From positions 108,957 through 172,956 of the forward strand of contig NZ_POWF01000006.1 of the NCBI RefSeq assembly GCF_002895005.1: DNA of 64,000 nucleotides, given 5' to 3'. This document shows, piece by piece, positions 62,393 to 64,000 of this stretch. The stretch comes from Hanstruepera neustonica (GTDB lineage: Bacteria; Bacteroidota; Bacteroidia; Flavobacteriales; Flavobacteriaceae). The notes under the pieces were generated by a model, which saw nothing but the letters and a program-made list of their open reading frames with translations, did not search any database and was not told the DNA's origin. Position numbers and translations under genes: made by a program. Position 1 is the first letter of the stretch, and every line of letters starts with the position of its first letter.

Positions 62393-63033
62393 GGCTTAAT
62401 TCTATTTGATAGTTTGATTACGGGAATATAGTATTTTTTATTTTAAATATCACCACTGTCAAAACCTATTTAAACGCCTAAAATCAAAGGATGTTTGCAG
62501 GAGTTTGAGTTTTTATATTGATATATGCCTATGATAAAAAAACGCAATACGTGATTATTTTTTAAACTAAAGAACAATTTGTTTGAGTTCGCTAGTTTTA
62601 ATTGATTGATGTAAAAGCAGCGATTTTTCTGGGATTAGGAGGCTTTTTTCATAATCAACTTCCTTATTTTTATCGATGTAAAGTTAAAAAAATACGATGA
62701 AATGCATTTTTTTGTAGGTTTTTTGAATTTTTCTTTTTATTATTGCCTTGTGTAATTTTAATATGTTTTAAAGAGTGAGCTATTATAACAAATTGAATAT
62801 TGAAGCAACATAACTCACTCATTTTATTGTTTTTACGGTGTTACAAAGAATAAAACGGTATTTTAACGAATAATTTTGTCTAAGGCACAGTATCACAATA
62901 ATTTCGTTCTATCCCTCTTGAACAGTTAATAGCTAACTATTTCTAAAATATAAGCTAGAGTTCGATTAATCCATTTTAAATTTTAGCTTCATTTTAGTTA
63001 TTAGTGCGCCCCATAACTTTTAACTATTTGAGT
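62393..63033. other. AT-rich intergenic region before the repeat protein
   Basis: No gene is visible. It is AT-rich with oligo-T tracts, and a GAGTGAG/CTCACTC inverted pair about 40 bases apart (near 62774 and 62812). I find no consensus TAnnTTTG box close to the ATG at 63034. It must hold the promoter of the secreted repeat protein. Confidence 0.5.
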
Positions 63034-64000
63034 ATGAGAAAAATTACGTTACCTACATTTATTTTAGCCTTTTTGGCTACCATTGCTTTTGGTAGTCCTA
63101 AAAGTGTAACGCTTGATGATTTCTCTTTGGAAGACAACCAACCTTCGTTTACTTCTAAAGTTTCCATAACGAACCATGTTTCTTTTAATCCTAATTACAG
63201 GCGCATTGCAGCAGCCGTGTGTCAAGATATCACTGTTTATCTCGATGGTACTGGTAGTGCTAGTATAGTTCCTGCCGATATTGATAATGGTAGTGTTGGT
63301 GATGGATTTTCACTAGATATTTCGAGTTTTTCTTGTGCTGACATTGGATCACCTGTAACTGTAACACTAACAGTTACCGACAGCAGTGATACAACTTCCG
63401 ATAGTTGTACCGCTCAAGTAACCGTTTTAGATACCACATTACCAACCATAAGCTTAAATGGACCTAATCCGCAAACTATTGAAGCCTGTTCAGCTTACTC
63501 TGAATTAGGTGCTATTACAAATGATAATTGTTCAGGAATAGGTGGTTTAGTCATAGATGCTTCTGCAGTGAATACATCTGTAGTTGGATCTTATTCTGTT
63601 ACTTATGATGTAGCTGATGCATCAGGAAATAATGCGGTGCAAGTCACCCGTACCGTCAATGTGGTGGATACCACTGTGCCAACCATTACTTTAAATGGTT
63701 CAGCTACCGTTACCGTGGAAGCCTGTGGTACGTATAATGAATTAGGGGCTACCGCTGATGATGGCTGTTTGGCTATTGGTGCTGTAGTAATTGACAACTC
63801 CTCTGTGGATGAAACCACTGTGGGTTCCTATACCGTAACCTATAACGTCAGTGATGCCGCTGGTAATTCGGCTGTGCAAGTCACCCGTACTGTGAATGTG
63901 GTGGATACCACTGTGCCAACCATTACTTTAAATGGTTTGTCTACGGTTACCGTGGAAGCCTGTGGTACCTATAATGAATTAGGGGCTACTGCTGATGATG
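63034..64000 (+). CDS. Secreted HYR/DUF5011-like repeat protein (3' end outside window)
   Basis: 322 codons are visible with no stop. A signal peptide (KITLPTFILAFLATIAFG) is followed by a short unique part, then immunoglobulin-like repeats of exactly 79 residues starting at DTTLPTISLNG (63430), DTTVPTITLNG (63667) and DTTVPTITLNG (63904). Each repeat has EACGTYNELGA and VGSYTVTYNVSDAAGNSAVQVTRTVNVV, which is the HYR/DUF5011 pattern, with a Cys pair. The second and third copies are nearly identical in DNA. Such proteins are large surface adhesins, often with a T9SS tail. Confidence 0.88.
   Translation, partial: MRKITLPTFILAFLATIAFGSPKSVTLDDFSLEDNQPSFTSKVSITNHVSFNPNYRRIAAAVCQDITVYLDGTGSASIVPADIDNGSVGDGFSLDISSFSCADIGSPVTVTLTVTDSSDTTSDSCTAQVTVLDTTLPTISLNGPNPQTIEACSAYSELGAITNDNCSGIGGLVIDASAVNTSVVGSYSVTYDVADASGNNAVQVTRTVNVVDTTVPTITLNGSATVTVEACGTYNELGATADDGCLAIGAVVIDNSSVDETTVGSYTVTYNVSDAAGNSAVQVTRTVNVVDTTVPTITLNGLSTVTVEACGTYNELGATADD

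Overview
The window looks like the chromosome of a marine or cold-water member of the Flavobacteriaceae (Bacteroidota). The DNA is AT-rich. Promoters follow the Bacteroidota pattern TTG-N19/20-TAnnTTTG; I read clear examples before HU, tRNA-Met, the restriction operon and an HTH operon. Several proteins are lineage markers: a type IX secretion sorting domain, bacillithiol BshB1, DUF2911, DUF4290, fused CcsBA proteins and a flavobacterial START-like protein. Many starts are TTG or lie downstream of the longest open frame; where a TAnnTTTG box overlaps the longest frame I moved the start inward.

Layout. 1-5.7 kb: partial M28 peptidase, tRNA-His, then a leftward block (MATE exporter, trans-sulfuration enzyme, TMEM175 channel, BshB1), a small hypothetical gene and MscL. 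5.7-9.4 kb: fused cytochrome c maturation protein CcsBA and a truncated haemoglobin. 9.4-18.4 kb: rightward genes for a DUF2520 protein, KdsC phosphatase, UbiA prenyltransferase, Maf, MscS, CorA, a secreted PIG-L protein, a 33-residue membrane microprotein and a sodium:solute symporter. 18.5-24.6 kb: an HTH regulator with a membrane partner under a repeat-containing promoter, DUF2911, then an operon that looks light- or oxidative-stress-related (SDR, glutathione peroxidase, TspO, SRPBCC, photolyase). 24.6-34.7 kb: a T9SS-exported FG-GAP protein and housekeeping genes (murA with Cys replaced by Asp, DUF4290, DUF493, P-loop kinase, recQ, fmt, HU, YqgE, class IV aminotransferase, START-like).

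34.8-50 kb is the accessory region. It begins at tRNA-Met with a gene-poor, repeat-rich 1.7 kb stretch, a G+C-richer unknown gene, then a 12 kb leftward operon of about 13 genes from one strong promoter at 49.35 kb: half-HsdS, HsdM, HsdS, three small unknown proteins, two different class III nucleotide cyclases, a three-helix membrane protein of the PycTM type, HsdR, a YgjP-like zinc peptidase, a PD-(D/E)XK-like protein and DUF1643. My reading is a Pycsar-like cyclic-nucleotide defence module nested inside a type I restriction-modification operon, with paired cyclases whose catalytic motifs are complementary. This is the most interesting system in the window.

50-64 kb: an M61-type peptidase, then an electron-transfer cluster (membrane b-type cytochrome, iron-sulfur flavoprotein, two multihaem c-type cytochromes with 23 and 16 CxxCH motifs, an outer-membrane barrel candidate, a lipoprotein) facing a second CcsBA that is presumably its maturation factor. 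The window ends inside a large secreted protein built of 79-residue repeats. All functions are inferred by reading; no database search was run.
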